Below are positions 10,601 to 19,981 of a stretch of 64,000 bases of DNA, piece by piece (the stretch's first letter is position 1; each line of letters begins with the position of its first letter). The translations under genes and the position numbers were made by a program. Source of the DNA: Symsagittifera roscoffensis (lineage: Eukaryota; Xenacoelomorpha; Acoela; Convolutidae); NCBI RefSeq assembly GCF_963678635.1, contig NC_087070.1:36211109-36275108 (forward strand), read 5' to 3'. Below the pieces are notes generated by a model, which was not told the DNA's origin, searched no databases, and saw nothing but the letters and a program-made list of their open reading frames with translations.

Positions 10601-13600
10601 AATGCCTGTCTTTAATGATTGGCATGGACGGGACCAAGTTCTGTGTCTGGCGGTTAAGAGTTCTGTTTATTGCTGCACGACTGGGCAAGGATAATTGAAC
10701 AGCTTTCTCATCAGTTACTTCCTGGAGACAAGTGGCAATTATACTACTATTAACAGGTACAATTTGCTGCCTGGCATCTTTTTTCATTTGATGCATGATC
10801 TGGTTTGCCTCAATTTTCCCAGGTCTAACATCGTGGCTGTGCTTATTTTTTGTCAGTGCTCAGTAGTTTTTGTCGTCTGCTTTTTTTGTGAAATCGTGTC
10901 AGTCAATAATTAGCGTTCGTTTGTTTCGTTGAGATATTCCCCACGTAAGTTGACTCATAGTATTTATGTTGAAGTATTTAAGTGGATGTTTAAGAACGAA
11001 ATGGTAAACAATGAAGCAAAATGAAAGAATAGCCGTGTTTCATTTTGTTTCAAAGGCGCTAATTGTGGATTATTGTCAAAGTTTGGCGTGTAATTACCAA
11101 AAATTATGGTTTTTTAGGCTCAGCTTCGAATATTTTCGATTAGAGTCTTTTGTTATCTCGAAACGAGTCCAGTGTACATTAGCACTTGCTGGTCCTCAAT
11201 TTGAACATCAATGAATCAAGTAAAAGTGTTAAGTATGGGATAAAACGGCATAGGACAAAATGTCATGTGGGGCAAGTTGGCATAGGCTAAGTTGCCATGT
11301 AGGGCAAGTTAGTATAGGACAAGTTGGCATAGGGCCAATTGACTTGGGGCAAATAGTCCTGACACCTATTTTTGCAATAGTGATTAGTTGCAACTTAGAA
11401 CAGCATTAGACTGGTAGAGTTTCAAATTTAATCAGAAAGAAAGATAACAGAAAGATAAGCCATGAAACTTGAGTAGTTTCCAATAAAGTTTTTTTTTGAA
11501 GTTTTTTAGCGCCATTTTTTGGAATAAAAAACTTCAAAAATTGAAAACAAATAATTTGAAAATTTTTCAATTTTGACTTTTTCTCGGATTTTTCGACAAA
11601 AACCGTTGCAGTATTAACCTATTTTTTGTGACCGTCGAATATGCCTAAATTTTAGGTTTTCGTCACATCCTTTCACCACACCACGATCAAAACACAACAG
11701 TAAAGTGGAAAAATGTCATGAAAAATCCTTTTTATGTATTGTTTAAGAATATGGACGGAACGTTGTGCTACTTGCACAGCAACCGGCGATTCTTGTTTAT
11801 TACTTGATAGATTTGTAACATAGTGGTATCCGGAATCGATATCCGGTTATCCGGCAAACTTCTGGTTCCGGCACGGATATCCGGTATCCGGTGAAATTGC
11901 ACCGGATACTGACCGCCTTTTTTGCCAAAAAAAAATTTCAAAAAACACTGATTTCAAAATTAGAGTATAACATGATTCAATTAAAATTTAGAAAATTATC
12001 ATGTACAAGTACCAGTTTTTCACATAAATATGGCTTCAGAGGGTTTCTCCGTTGTGTAAGAATATTCTAGCAAAATCATACGCAATCTAAGCTTATTACA
12101 TACATGTACATCGAGCTCAATCAATAATTTGATCAATTCTGCAATTATCCGGTGTATCCGGTAAGTTTTATTATCCAGTATTTTCAAAAATGGGTGCCGG
12201 GCACATCTCGACTACTGATATTCTACTTAAATTCTACTAGTATATTGTATAATAATTGTATAATCTTTATTACTTGTATAACCTGTTGTGCGCGTGTGCT
12301 ATTAGGTGCAGAATCTGATGGAGAAGTTTGAGGGTCAGTTTGAGAATTTGGACGTGCAGGCTTCCTCCATGGACCAGGCCATGTCAAACACAGTCACCAC
12401 CTTCACCCCCGAAGACCAAGTCAGGGGTCTCATGCAGGTATGCCACTGTCTTCATGCCCCTTACATACGTACATTTTACCAGGGGGCACATAATCAAACA
12501 GTGCAATTAGTGTACATAATCATAAAGAGTTTTTCAATTCACGCCATTAATTTTTGGACATCATTTAAGCCATTTTCTTCGTTTTTCCTGGGTTTTGCTG
12601 GCCGTGTTTAAGTTTGTTTAAGACGGAAACGAATCTACAGTGTTTCAATGAAGTTATCAATAAATTCATTTTTTGTAATGAAATTTGGTTTTAGATCAAG
12701 CATCAAGAAAACATAAACACACCTGCTGCTGTGATATTACCAAGGCCAATTTCCTTGTTTTTAACACAAAAAATACTGTTTGCAGGATGTTTTTAGGTGT
12801 CAATGAAGGAATTCATTTAGGTCGTGTTTCTTTTTTGAGTTCAGGATCAAATTTGACTTTGCTCTTTTTAAATGGAACTTTTGCTCACATTTACCAATTG
12901 TCATGAGAAACTTATATTTAAAATGCAGTCTAGGTTTATGCCACAGCTACTAAGTCAGATCTTACAGATATTATGGAGAAATTGGCAAAAATTTGAATGC
13001 ATCAGACATCTTAAAGAGATATCTATGCTTTGCAAAATCCATGATTGCATGTGTATGTTTGTATTCAAGCTTGTAGCGAAAAGTTTACCAAAGCAAAGTA
13101 TGAATTTGATGAAAAAAACCTGGACATAAAACAATCGGAAATTTTTATCGAAGGAAAAAAAATGAATCAAAAGCAAATCAAAGCAAGGTAAATTTCTCGT
13201 TGATAGTCAAATCTATTGCTTGTCTTGTGTGGTGCTTGAGGGGGATGTGGTTTTATCGTTTTGAAAATAAAGTGTTTGATTGCTCATGGCGTGCCTGCCG
13301 ACTGAAGGACTAATTGTCTACTCGGTAGCCTCTCAGTTCGCATTTGTAAAAGTTTTAAGCTCGTCAAAGCTCTGTTTATATCTATAAAATTAGTATAAAA
13401 TGTCTTTCATTAAAGATTCTGGAAAATATAATATACTTCTTTAACACTCAAAAGTTGAGAAATTTTCAAAACAAGGCAGTCGGTTTTTACGTTCCTTTTA
13501 AGTTCACTGACACATCTGTCTGTTGACTATGTTATATCACTTTTTTTTGGCTATAGGAAGTTGCGAGCGAGGCGGGTCTGGAGTTGAACACGCAGATCCA

Positions 13601-13688
13601 AGTAGCTCCATCGGCTGCATCCGCCCAGAGCGAGGAGCAGGAGGAATTGTCTCGCAGACTGGCAGCACTAAGGGAGACACATCAGTAG
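7591..13688 (+). CDS. CHMP1: CHMP1, ESCRT-III subunit (four coding exons)
   Basis: The spliced product is 197 residues, the usual CHMP1 length. Exons are 7591-7690, 8405-8634, 12306-12437 and 13557-13688. Exon ends and starts agree in phase at all three junctions. Recognisable CHMP1 stretches are YAENAIRNKNE and LASRIDAVAARVNSA in exon 2, TKNMSGVTKALD at its end, and LSRRLAALRE near the C-terminus, the MIT-interacting motif bound by VPS4, spastin and similar MIT proteins. The N-terminal part forms the basic helical hairpin. By family knowledge CHMP1 (yeast Did2/Vps46) acts late in ESCRT-III assembly on endosomes and at the midbody, recruiting VPS4. The ATG at 7591 aligns with the family start to within two residues. 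A Mutator-like element occupies intron 2. CHMP1A versus CHMP1B cannot be decided. Confidence 0.95.
8405..8634 (+). CDS. CHMP1: CHMP1 exon 2
   Basis: The acceptor is TTTAG at 8400-8404 and the donor is GTTATT. Two leading bases complete the split codon. Encodes residues 34-110, KLKKAIEQNNMEGAKIYAEN through KQFSLDK, the most conserved stretch of the protein. Confidence 0.93.
9630..9710 (+). repeat. ~80-bp inverted repeat, left arm
   Basis: Reverse complement of 10044-10124 with about one mismatch. Both arms encode the same transposase stretch. The 333 bases between them are the inverted segment. Confidence 0.9.
9637..10055 (+). pseudogene. MULE transposase C-terminal part, inverted
   Basis: The plus strand reads ESVIEEIEHVVDRLDLEQSL (also encoded on the minus strand at the other repeat) and continues into SLWNHSQEAAEGLIRTTNAVEGWH and SHPSLYTFLNKIQ. 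This is the conserved tail of MULE transposases, where a W/N..E..RTNN..EGWH block is typical. It is 406 bases of coding sequence pointing opposite to the rest of the gene. Confidence 0.85.
10044..10124 (-). repeat. ~80-bp inverted repeat, right arm
   Basis: Partner of 9630-9710. On the minus strand it encodes WESVIEEIEHVVDRLDLEQS in frame with the upstream transposase. Confidence 0.9.
10044..10860 (-). pseudogene. MULE transposase, N-terminal and central part
   Basis: On the minus strand, an HSHD...EANQIMHQMKKDA segment near 10860-10790 resembles the end of a FLYWCH-type finger. ILIFGDRDNVHALR, then LWLCDGTFKICPMQFYQL and the ALLSNKTEQT block follow, a MULE signature with the first catalytic Asp in CDGTFK. 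An in-frame TAA stop at about 10345 interrupts it. The frame then continues with SVSDNAQPSSAFPESSIKSC and FHLCQAFLRKSNELGLKKAY (second Asp and the C..H pair) to the inverted repeat. The C-terminus is missing from this strand. Non-functional as it stands. Confidence 0.85.
11815..12220. repeat. ATCCGG-rich interspersed repeat
   Basis: Clusters of ATCCGGT / TATCCGG occur at 11830-11905 and 12148-12182, separated by about 240 bases of AT-rich sequence. Short subrepeats at both ends suggest a non-autonomous DNA transposon, but no clear terminal inverted repeats or target duplication are visible. Confidence 0.45.
12306..12437 (+). CDS. CHMP1: CHMP1 exon 3
   Basis: Acceptor TTAG, donor GTATGC. Encodes residues 111-154: VQNLMEKFEGQFENLDVQAS, then MDQAMSNTVTTFTPEDQV, matching the central ESCRT-III helices of CHMP1. 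Confidence 0.93.
12438..13556. other. CHMP1 intron 3
   Basis: AT-rich, 1.1 kb. Several chance frames of 70-100 codons, none with a recognisable domain. No repeat is recognised. Confidence 0.6.
13557..13688 (+). CDS. CHMP1: CHMP1 exon 4 with stop
   Basis: Acceptor CTATAG. Encodes residues 155-197, from EVASEAGLELNTQIQVA to LSRRLAALRETHQ and a TAG stop. Contains the C-terminal MIT-interacting motif. Confidence 0.93.
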   Translation, partial: EVASEAGLELNTQIQVAPSAASAQSEEQEELSRRLAALRETHQ

Positions 13689-14010
13689 TGCCATTGACAT
13701 CATCAGAATCAAAAGACACCGTCGACAGTCAGAATAAGAGATCGAACAGAAGAATTATCAATCCAGAAGAACTTTTGGTGTAATTTGAACGTTTAGATTT
13801 TGCGCAAATTTATTCGAAGTTATCGGTTGCGACAGTTAATTGTACCCTGCGCTGCTTTTTATTTTTCGTTACACTTAAAAAATTCTAATTTACCAAAAAA
13901 AATATCCGTATCAAAAAAGTTCGATATGGAATTTACAACCCATTTTTAAATCAAATTTTAGTGAAAACTATGATTTGGTAAATTATGACCTATTTTTGAA
14001 AAATTGATTC

Positions 14011-14016
14011 AATAAA
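14011..14016 (+). terminator. Candidate polyadenylation signal for CHMP1
   Basis: AATAAA 323 bases after the CHMP1 stop, the first canonical hexamer downstream. The 13689-14010 stretch is then a plausible 3' UTR. Confidence 0.5.
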
Positions 14017-14749
14017 ATGTAAGCAAAATTTATGAGGCCTACAGCATGATTGCATCTCTAATTATTTTGCACTGTTTTATGAAGACCAATGTGTAACCTC
14101 CGTTTAAGTTCAAACTGTCTCACCCGATATGTACGTGTAAGTTAAGCCTAGATTCTAATATCTCTTTCAATTTTTTCGCAGAATCACGATCCATCTTGGT
14201 TTGATAGCAAAATGAACTCCCAATAAGAACTTAGTTGAATCCCGAAATTAAGTGATAAATGTTCAGATTATTTTATTTGTCAGTTTGTTGAATCAGCCAT
14301 TTTGAGTCTATAAGTTTTTAAGATATTTGCGAGTTCGAATTTGTTACTAAATTTGTCAAATGGAAAGAGGTAATATTGAGAAGATAATATACTAAGTTAT
14401 TGTCTTGAAATGCTCCGAAGTGAAATGCTCCGAGGTGAATATTGTCATGTTCTAATATCAATAAGCTGAAAGATTTTGCTGTAACAATGGGTAAAGATTT
14501 TTCGAAGAAAAAAATGGTTTCATTTTTTTCAATGCGAGAAATCTTTCAAACAGACGGACTGGGTCGAAGATTCTATTTGCTCAATGCTAATTTCATTGTC
14601 CATTCTCTATTTTGAGTTTTGTTCCCAGAATTTATTTTAAACCTCATTGCTGTAAATGTTTCCATTCTTTTTTGTTGATAGATAAAATCATAGGTAGAAA
14701 AAATAATTTAATTTTTTCATTCAAAGTTTTATACTTATCCACAATCGGA

Positions 14750-15240
14750 ATTTTGCTTGCGTTATTAAGCCAGCATTATCAAATCCGAACTCAGACTTTT
14801 CAGGCTAACAAATTGCTGAGCAGAGTCACTGCCTGCGAAGACAAAGCTCCGGGGTTGGAATCCGGTGAGAACGTTTTTTGCTAACTGAAAAGTTTTCAAC
14901 TGAAAAAGAATTGTCGAACTATCGTTTGTTTGCTTAATTATATCGGCTTAGCTGACGCATTACGGAATTTACATATTATACCTGCCAGAGTGTCTTGTAA
15001 TCGGGAAGTAGAATGTTTTGCTTGTTAACATTTCTTAAAAATCTATAAGAGATTGAACTTCCTCTTTGGTCTAGAGGTATAGCGGTTGTCTGTGCATCCT
15101 AACGTCTGAATTTCGAGTCCAGGTCAGACCTTTTTTGCAGTATAAATTACTTTCCGGGAAAAAATTAAATTGTGGGGCTTTTGTTTGACTGCGTGATTTT
15201 GGCTTAATTTTCAAAGCATAGATTTTTTGTTTCTAACAAT
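14750..15240 (+). repeat. Two tRNA-headed repeats in tandem
   Basis: A first degenerate head (about 14810-14870, with GGGGTTGGAATCCGGTG as B box) is followed by AATTGTCGAACTATCGTTTG. A second unit then has head 15065-15135 (GGTCTAGAGGTATAGCGG as A box, TTTCGAGTCCAGGTCAGA as B box) followed by AATTGTGGGGCTTTTGTTTG. Heads differ while bodies agree. The interval 14017-14750 before it shows nothing recognisable. Confidence 0.55.
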
Positions 15241-15599
15241 TATTACTACAACTGACATCCGTTCTGTTATTTTGTCAATAAACCAACTGGGATTTTGAAT
15301 AGGTTCGGTCGATATTTTTTTGGCTTAGTCAATTTAATGCGTGTTTCATAAAAACGGGTATTATGAAAATGTATGGTATTGGTTTTTTTGATTTAGTTTT
15401 TTGAGAAGCTTAGGAAAAATTTTTCGCCTTTTTCAAAAATTTAGTTTTTCTCAAAAAATACTCTGCCGATTTTCTAAAAAAAAGTGGTACCAATTGGAAG
15501 TCCGCCCACTCCTCTGTGTGTACGCATACTCCCCAAACCTCTTTTTACCTTGCCCTACTTTTGTACAGCCTTCGAAAAAGCGTATGGGGGGGAATTTTT

Positions 15600-16130
15600 G
15601 ACCCATAATTTTGGATTTTTACATTTTCTCAAAAACTACTACCCCAAATCGGAGATTTTGGTTTCAATGGATAGAACAGGTTGTGGAAAGCTCCCCTGAA
15701 TTAGCAGCTACGCCCATTTTAGTTTTTTACACAAAAAGTTAAGGCCCTTAAAAATTCAATTTAGGCCCAAAATTTTTCACAAAAAGTTATGCTCTCGGAA
15801 AAGTCAAATTCACGATTTTTTTTCCTTTCTTTGAAACTTTTCTCAAAAACTACCCTTGCAAATCTGAGGTTTTGATTCCAATGAGTAGAACGGAGTGTGG
15901 GAAGCTCCCTTGCTTAAACGGTTAAGACCAATTTGTTTGCACCAAATTTATGACCCTCGGAAAAGTCAATGTTTTCATTTGTTTTCTGTTTTTGAATCTT
16001 TTTGACTTCTAGAAAACAACTCAATCTGATATCAAGGGTTTAATACAGGCAACAGGTTGTAAGAAGCTTCCGTGCATAAGATTTACGCTCTAAAGTTTGA
16101 ACAAATAACATGTTTCTGGGGAAATTCCGA
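15600..16130 (+). repeat. Degenerate tandem repeat, ~200-bp period
   Basis: Three units share CTCAAAAACTACC, then GAGNTTTTGNTTCCAATG, a TAGAAC block, and TGTGGGAAGCTCCC. They begin near 15625, 15845 and 16010. The third is most diverged. A different sequence from the satellite at 3.4-5.3 kb. Confidence 0.65.
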
Positions 16131-18140
16131 GATCACAAAAATTTTCACTCATTTTATAATAGAGCAACAACTAAGATTTTGGGAGAAAAACAATTCTTAA
16201 ATTTTGAAATTACCTTCTTCATACTTCATCAGTACAACAAAATCAAAAGTTATCAAACTCCAAACCGGACCCTCAAGTTTTAGCTGGGACTCTAGTTTGT
16301 GTCGTTTGAAGGGCAAAAATTGATTCTTATTTTTAGATAGAACTCAGGAAGTTTGTGGTGTAAAACTTAATCGCTTTATGAAATCAAGTTCTTGTGTTTT
16401 TTTTTGCTTCGGCTCGAAGGATGTCTGTTCAATTATTATGTTTCATTGTCAGCTCGGTAAATGATACAAAAAGCTAATTTGATGCTGGTGGTTTTTCAGA
16501 AATATAATTTTTCATTAAAAAAAAAAGCACATTTTTTTCCGCCGTTAATTTTTTAAGCTTTTTTCCGTCTCATTTTTTATTCGTTAGCTTGCAATGTTTT
16601 TTGTTTTATCGCCATTGATGCGAAATTTTGTGTAAGAATTTAACGGAAAATATAGCTTTTGAAGTTTTTATTGAGTGTTTAATTTTAATGGTGTAGAATC
16701 GTTCTATATACTATCGTTATTAATGCTATGAATGAATATTATTCAAACAATAGCTGACGTTTGAGAAACGCGTATCTGTCTACTTAACAATGAATAAATT
16801 TACATAACATTTTTGACTAATCTGCAGTCATGAAACAATGAATTTTTACATAAGCCAGCTCTCACTGCGAAGAATTTTCTATGGAACTTGCATAAATTCC
16901 CAAAACTTGATTTCAATTCCCATAATCCCAAAGTCCTGATAACACAGCGATATTGTCGCACATATACAGATCTTGTAAGCTTGATTCCCTCAAGCTAATA
17001 GTGCATCACTGAAGCCCCCACATTCCAAATTCAGCTTATTAGATTAATGAATTTTACGGATGTTCTTCAAATCTACCGATTCGTACCGGGAATTCTTTAA
17101 ATCTACCGGGAATTGGCGCGTAGCTTTGCCTTTCTTAGTTGGGTACAAGTATAGTAGTTGGGGCCCTGAAAAAATAAAGCAAGTATGAAAGATGGGTCCC
17201 GTGAAAGTTTCAAAACCACAAGTCATCTAAAATTCACCCTATTTCCGAAAATTTTAAGCGCAAAAAATTTCTCCGGGGACTCATCCACATTTTTGGGACC
17301 CTGCTATCGTACTTGTACCCGTAGTTGTATTTGAAATAGCGAGTGAACTGTGAAAAACTAAAAGCATCGTTTCCATCAGTTTAAATCCAATTTCCTCTTG
17401 CTGGGAATAGCTTTGTACTGGATTTATTAAATGTAGTTATTTAAGTAAAACAATTGTTTTATGACTGATTTATTTAGTGTTTTTTTTAAACTTATCTATT
17501 TGACGACATAGTTTCGCTATAGTTTCGCTATTCGTTTGAACTTAATTCTTATTTCAGTGTAAGGTTAGAACTTTCTTTTTCAGATATCGCAACATGTCGC
17601 AATGGGCTCGGGTTTCCGAATAGTTTGCAAGAGTAATGTCGGTTATGATTACTAAATTTTGTCATACTTATTTATAACTGCTAGATTATAGCTGTCACAT
17701 TTCACGATATCATAGATCTAACTTAGAATTATCTGCGCTAATTTTGTAACTGATTTTCGTATCATTTCTGTGAGATTATTACTTTACTTTGAATTACCTG
17801 ATTCGGGTTTGGACACTGCTTTTCTATCGTATCGTTTTTACGTCATATCAATTTTGTGGGCGATTCAGAGATGTCACAAGGTAACATTAACAAATTTTAA
17901 GAGATTATTTATTATCTGGGGTGGATGATTTTCCTCTGCGGGGGAGTCGGGAGGGGGGTTGATGTCGATAAAATTTATTTTCCAGGCTCTCCTAAAATCT
18001 TTTAAAAATCCTTAGAGGTAGTATGCATTGGCCAGTCCGCCCAGTTTTTTAAGAACAAATTGGATGTTTTAAATTAGTACTAAATAGGCACTTGTGTGTG
18101 GTAAGTTGATCCGACCACTGAATATAACACAGTGAATTTT
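16131..18140. other. Intergenic AT-rich interval
   Basis: No gene or clear repeat is supported across these 2 kb. Confidence 0.5.
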
Positions 18141-18338
18141 TGTAATTTTGGAGGTTTGTTAGAGTTTTAATTGAGTTTCTGATGATGCTGAAATTTTTTA
18201 ATCTAGCTTTTTTTGAAAGAACTTGCATTTTTCCATTCAAGTAATTTTTGGAGGTTTGTTAGAGTTTTAATTGAGTTTCTGATGATGCTGAAATTTTTTA
18301 ATCTAGCTTTTTTTGAAAGAACTTGCATTTTTCCATTC
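18140..18338 (+). repeat. 100-bp tandem duplication
   Basis: The segment beginning TTTTGGAGGTTTGTTAGAG at about 18145 and ending CTTGCATTTTTCCATTC is repeated 100 bases later with almost no change. Two copies only. Confidence 0.9.
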
Positions 18339-18900
18339 CTTAAAAACGATTTATGACTGTCTTTGAAATTTTTTATGACAGTTTGCGAAAACAGCCAAGT
18401 TCTTTTTGCAGTGAAATGCTGGAAAAGAATAACAATTGGACTTGACTCCGAAAAAATAGTTTTTGACTGCCCTTCGAAGAAATAATTTTGGACTTTCATT
18501 ATTGACGTATAATGAAAAAGAATCGTGTGACCTATAATCATGTAATCCGACTATCGTTTAACGTATAATCGTATTTTTGGCTTCCGTTTAAAAAACGGAT
18601 CCAAAACTCGGATCAAAATTCTCGCTCAATTACAGCAATCGCTCAGTGCTGTTAAGGTTGTTATCACTGCTCGATAATATTTGCCGGAAAAACTGATTGC
18701 TCCCAGAAAACACTTTGTTGGAAAACACCATCAGCCGCCCGTACATCTTCTAGTATTCAAAGAAAAATCTTTGTATCGCAAAAAAAAAGAGTATAATCAA
18801 TTTTCTTATCGTATAATTCTGATATCTCGCTTAATTATATAAACAAATCATTTTTAAGGTTTTTCGTGTAAACTTGCCGTATATCGTATTATAGATTCAA
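18339..18900. other. Intergenic AT-rich interval
   Basis: No supported feature. Confidence 0.5.
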
Positions 18901-18904
18901 AACA

Positions 18905-19275
18905 CTGTCTCTACACTTGTGAGCTTTAGTGCGTTAGTTGATTAGTACGATCCTTCTTTTTTTCTAATCTAACTCGCAAATAAAAGTGATCATTATAAAA
19001 GTTCACTTCTTTGGAAATTTCACTGACCGTTTGGAACTTGCGTAGTATCTGTTCTCTGCTTTTTTGTGGCTTGTGTTTGTGAGTTATTAAGCGTCCGTGC
19101 TTGAGAGGTTAGTGTGTGAGACTCATAATGTCTAGGTTGCAGGTTCGAATCCGAGACGCTGCCGAGTTTTTACTAATTCGAGGCTTATTTCTACTTTTTC
19201 TTATTACGTTTTATAGAGCAGCGTTTTTGTCGTGTTCTCGCTAGTGTTTGCGAAGCGCAGCTTCGCCTCTGTGTA
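18905..19275 (+). repeat. tRNA-headed composite repeat, family B
   Basis: The order is a TTGTGAGC start, TTCTAATCTAACTCGCAAAT, and the head at 19091-19160. The head has a GCGTC...GACGC acceptor-like pairing, a TCATAA anticodon-loop-like sequence and a GGTTCGAATCC B box. It continues ACTAATTCGAGGCTTATTTC and ends with the tail hairpin GCGAAGCGCAGCTTCGCCTC at 19250-19269. The copy at 52415-52776 is colinear. The head is not a credible functional tRNA. Confidence 0.7.
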
Positions 19276-19730
19276 AACCTTTCTCGTGAAAATGCATTTT
19301 TTAGAGATATGTTTATTGTTTTATCCAGATAGACAGGTCCGTTTTAAGTATTTTAGTTCAATTTTGAGTGTTGCACCACAAAAAGTGAGGCATTACCATA
19401 GTGGTAAGACAATAACTAAGAGATTGTCAGATCGTGTACTTGATCATCTGCATCGGGAATGATATAGAGTGAGGACGAGATATCTTTTGGCCTCTAGTTT
19501 CAAGTCGACCACAGCCTGACCAATTTTGGCTGCAGTAGTGGTTAAACGTGAAAGTTCAAGACGCAAAAAACGGCACTAAAAAGATCTTGCTCAGTATAGT
19601 AATTCATGCTGAAATGTGAAGTAATAGGAGAGACGACGGACTATACTTAGACAGGCTACATAGCCTTTCAAAGATCCTCTGCGAATCGCGCCAGCCATAA
19701 TTATAATTTGAAAGTTTGAGTGGAAGCCGA
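19276..19730. other. Region upstream of the caspase coding sequence
   Basis: AT-rich with a weak tRNA-like stretch near 19390. This is where the caspase promoter or 5' non-coding exons would lie, but nothing diagnostic is seen. Confidence 0.35.
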
Positions 19731-19981
19731 ATGTTACATTTAGATGCACAAAATATGGCCAATTACAACCCATGGCACGATGCCGCCACCACTTCTATGC
19801 CAATGGAAACAGAAGATGCGAAAGTAATTTTTAATTCGAGTCGCCGTTTCCTAGGGCCCTTTCGAGCACTTATGAACCAAGAAGACCCGTTTGCAGGAGT
19901 GAACGTAGACGCAGACGAGGTGGATGCGAGACAGGTCGGGGGTCTGGTGAACGTGTCTTCGAAATATACAAGCGCAAATAG
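19731..19981 (+). CDS. Caspase exon 1 (prodomain)
   Basis: Encodes residues 1-83 plus two bases. Contains VDADEVDAR, a canonical executioner-caspase cleavage motif, so prodomain removal after Asp65 is plausible. Sequence is otherwise not domain-like. Donor GTAGAC. Confidence 0.75.

Larger units (their letters stand above)
8901..11355 (-). mobile_element. Mutator-like element (MULE) with partly inverted transposase
   Basis: Terminal regions of about 110-120 bases (8901-9017 and 11235-11355) are inverted relative to each other. Both are built from short repeats of the type CCAACTTGTCC and ACTTGCCCCA. The minus strand between them carries transposase sequence of the FLYWCH-associated MULE type. 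The C-terminal part lies on the plus strand between two inverted repeats. I could not find a clear 8-10-bp target duplication. The element sits in CHMP1 intron 2. Confidence 0.8.
8635..12305. other. CHMP1 intron 2 contents
   Basis: The 3.7-kb intron holds the Mutator-like element (about 8901-11355), a reverse-strand hairpin-element end near 11753-11792, and an ATCCGG-rich repeat (about 11815-12220). Between them (11356-11750) only AT-rich sequence is seen. Confidence 0.7.

Noticed and set aside
11830..12182. ATCCGG repeats as telomeric or interstitial telomere sequence
   Set aside because: Units are irregular, in two small clusters, and unlike known metazoan telomere repeats.
19091..19160. 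Functional tRNA-Met gene
   Set aside because: Acceptor and anticodon pairing are imperfect and a colinear diverged copy with the same flanks exists at 52605, so it is a repeat head.
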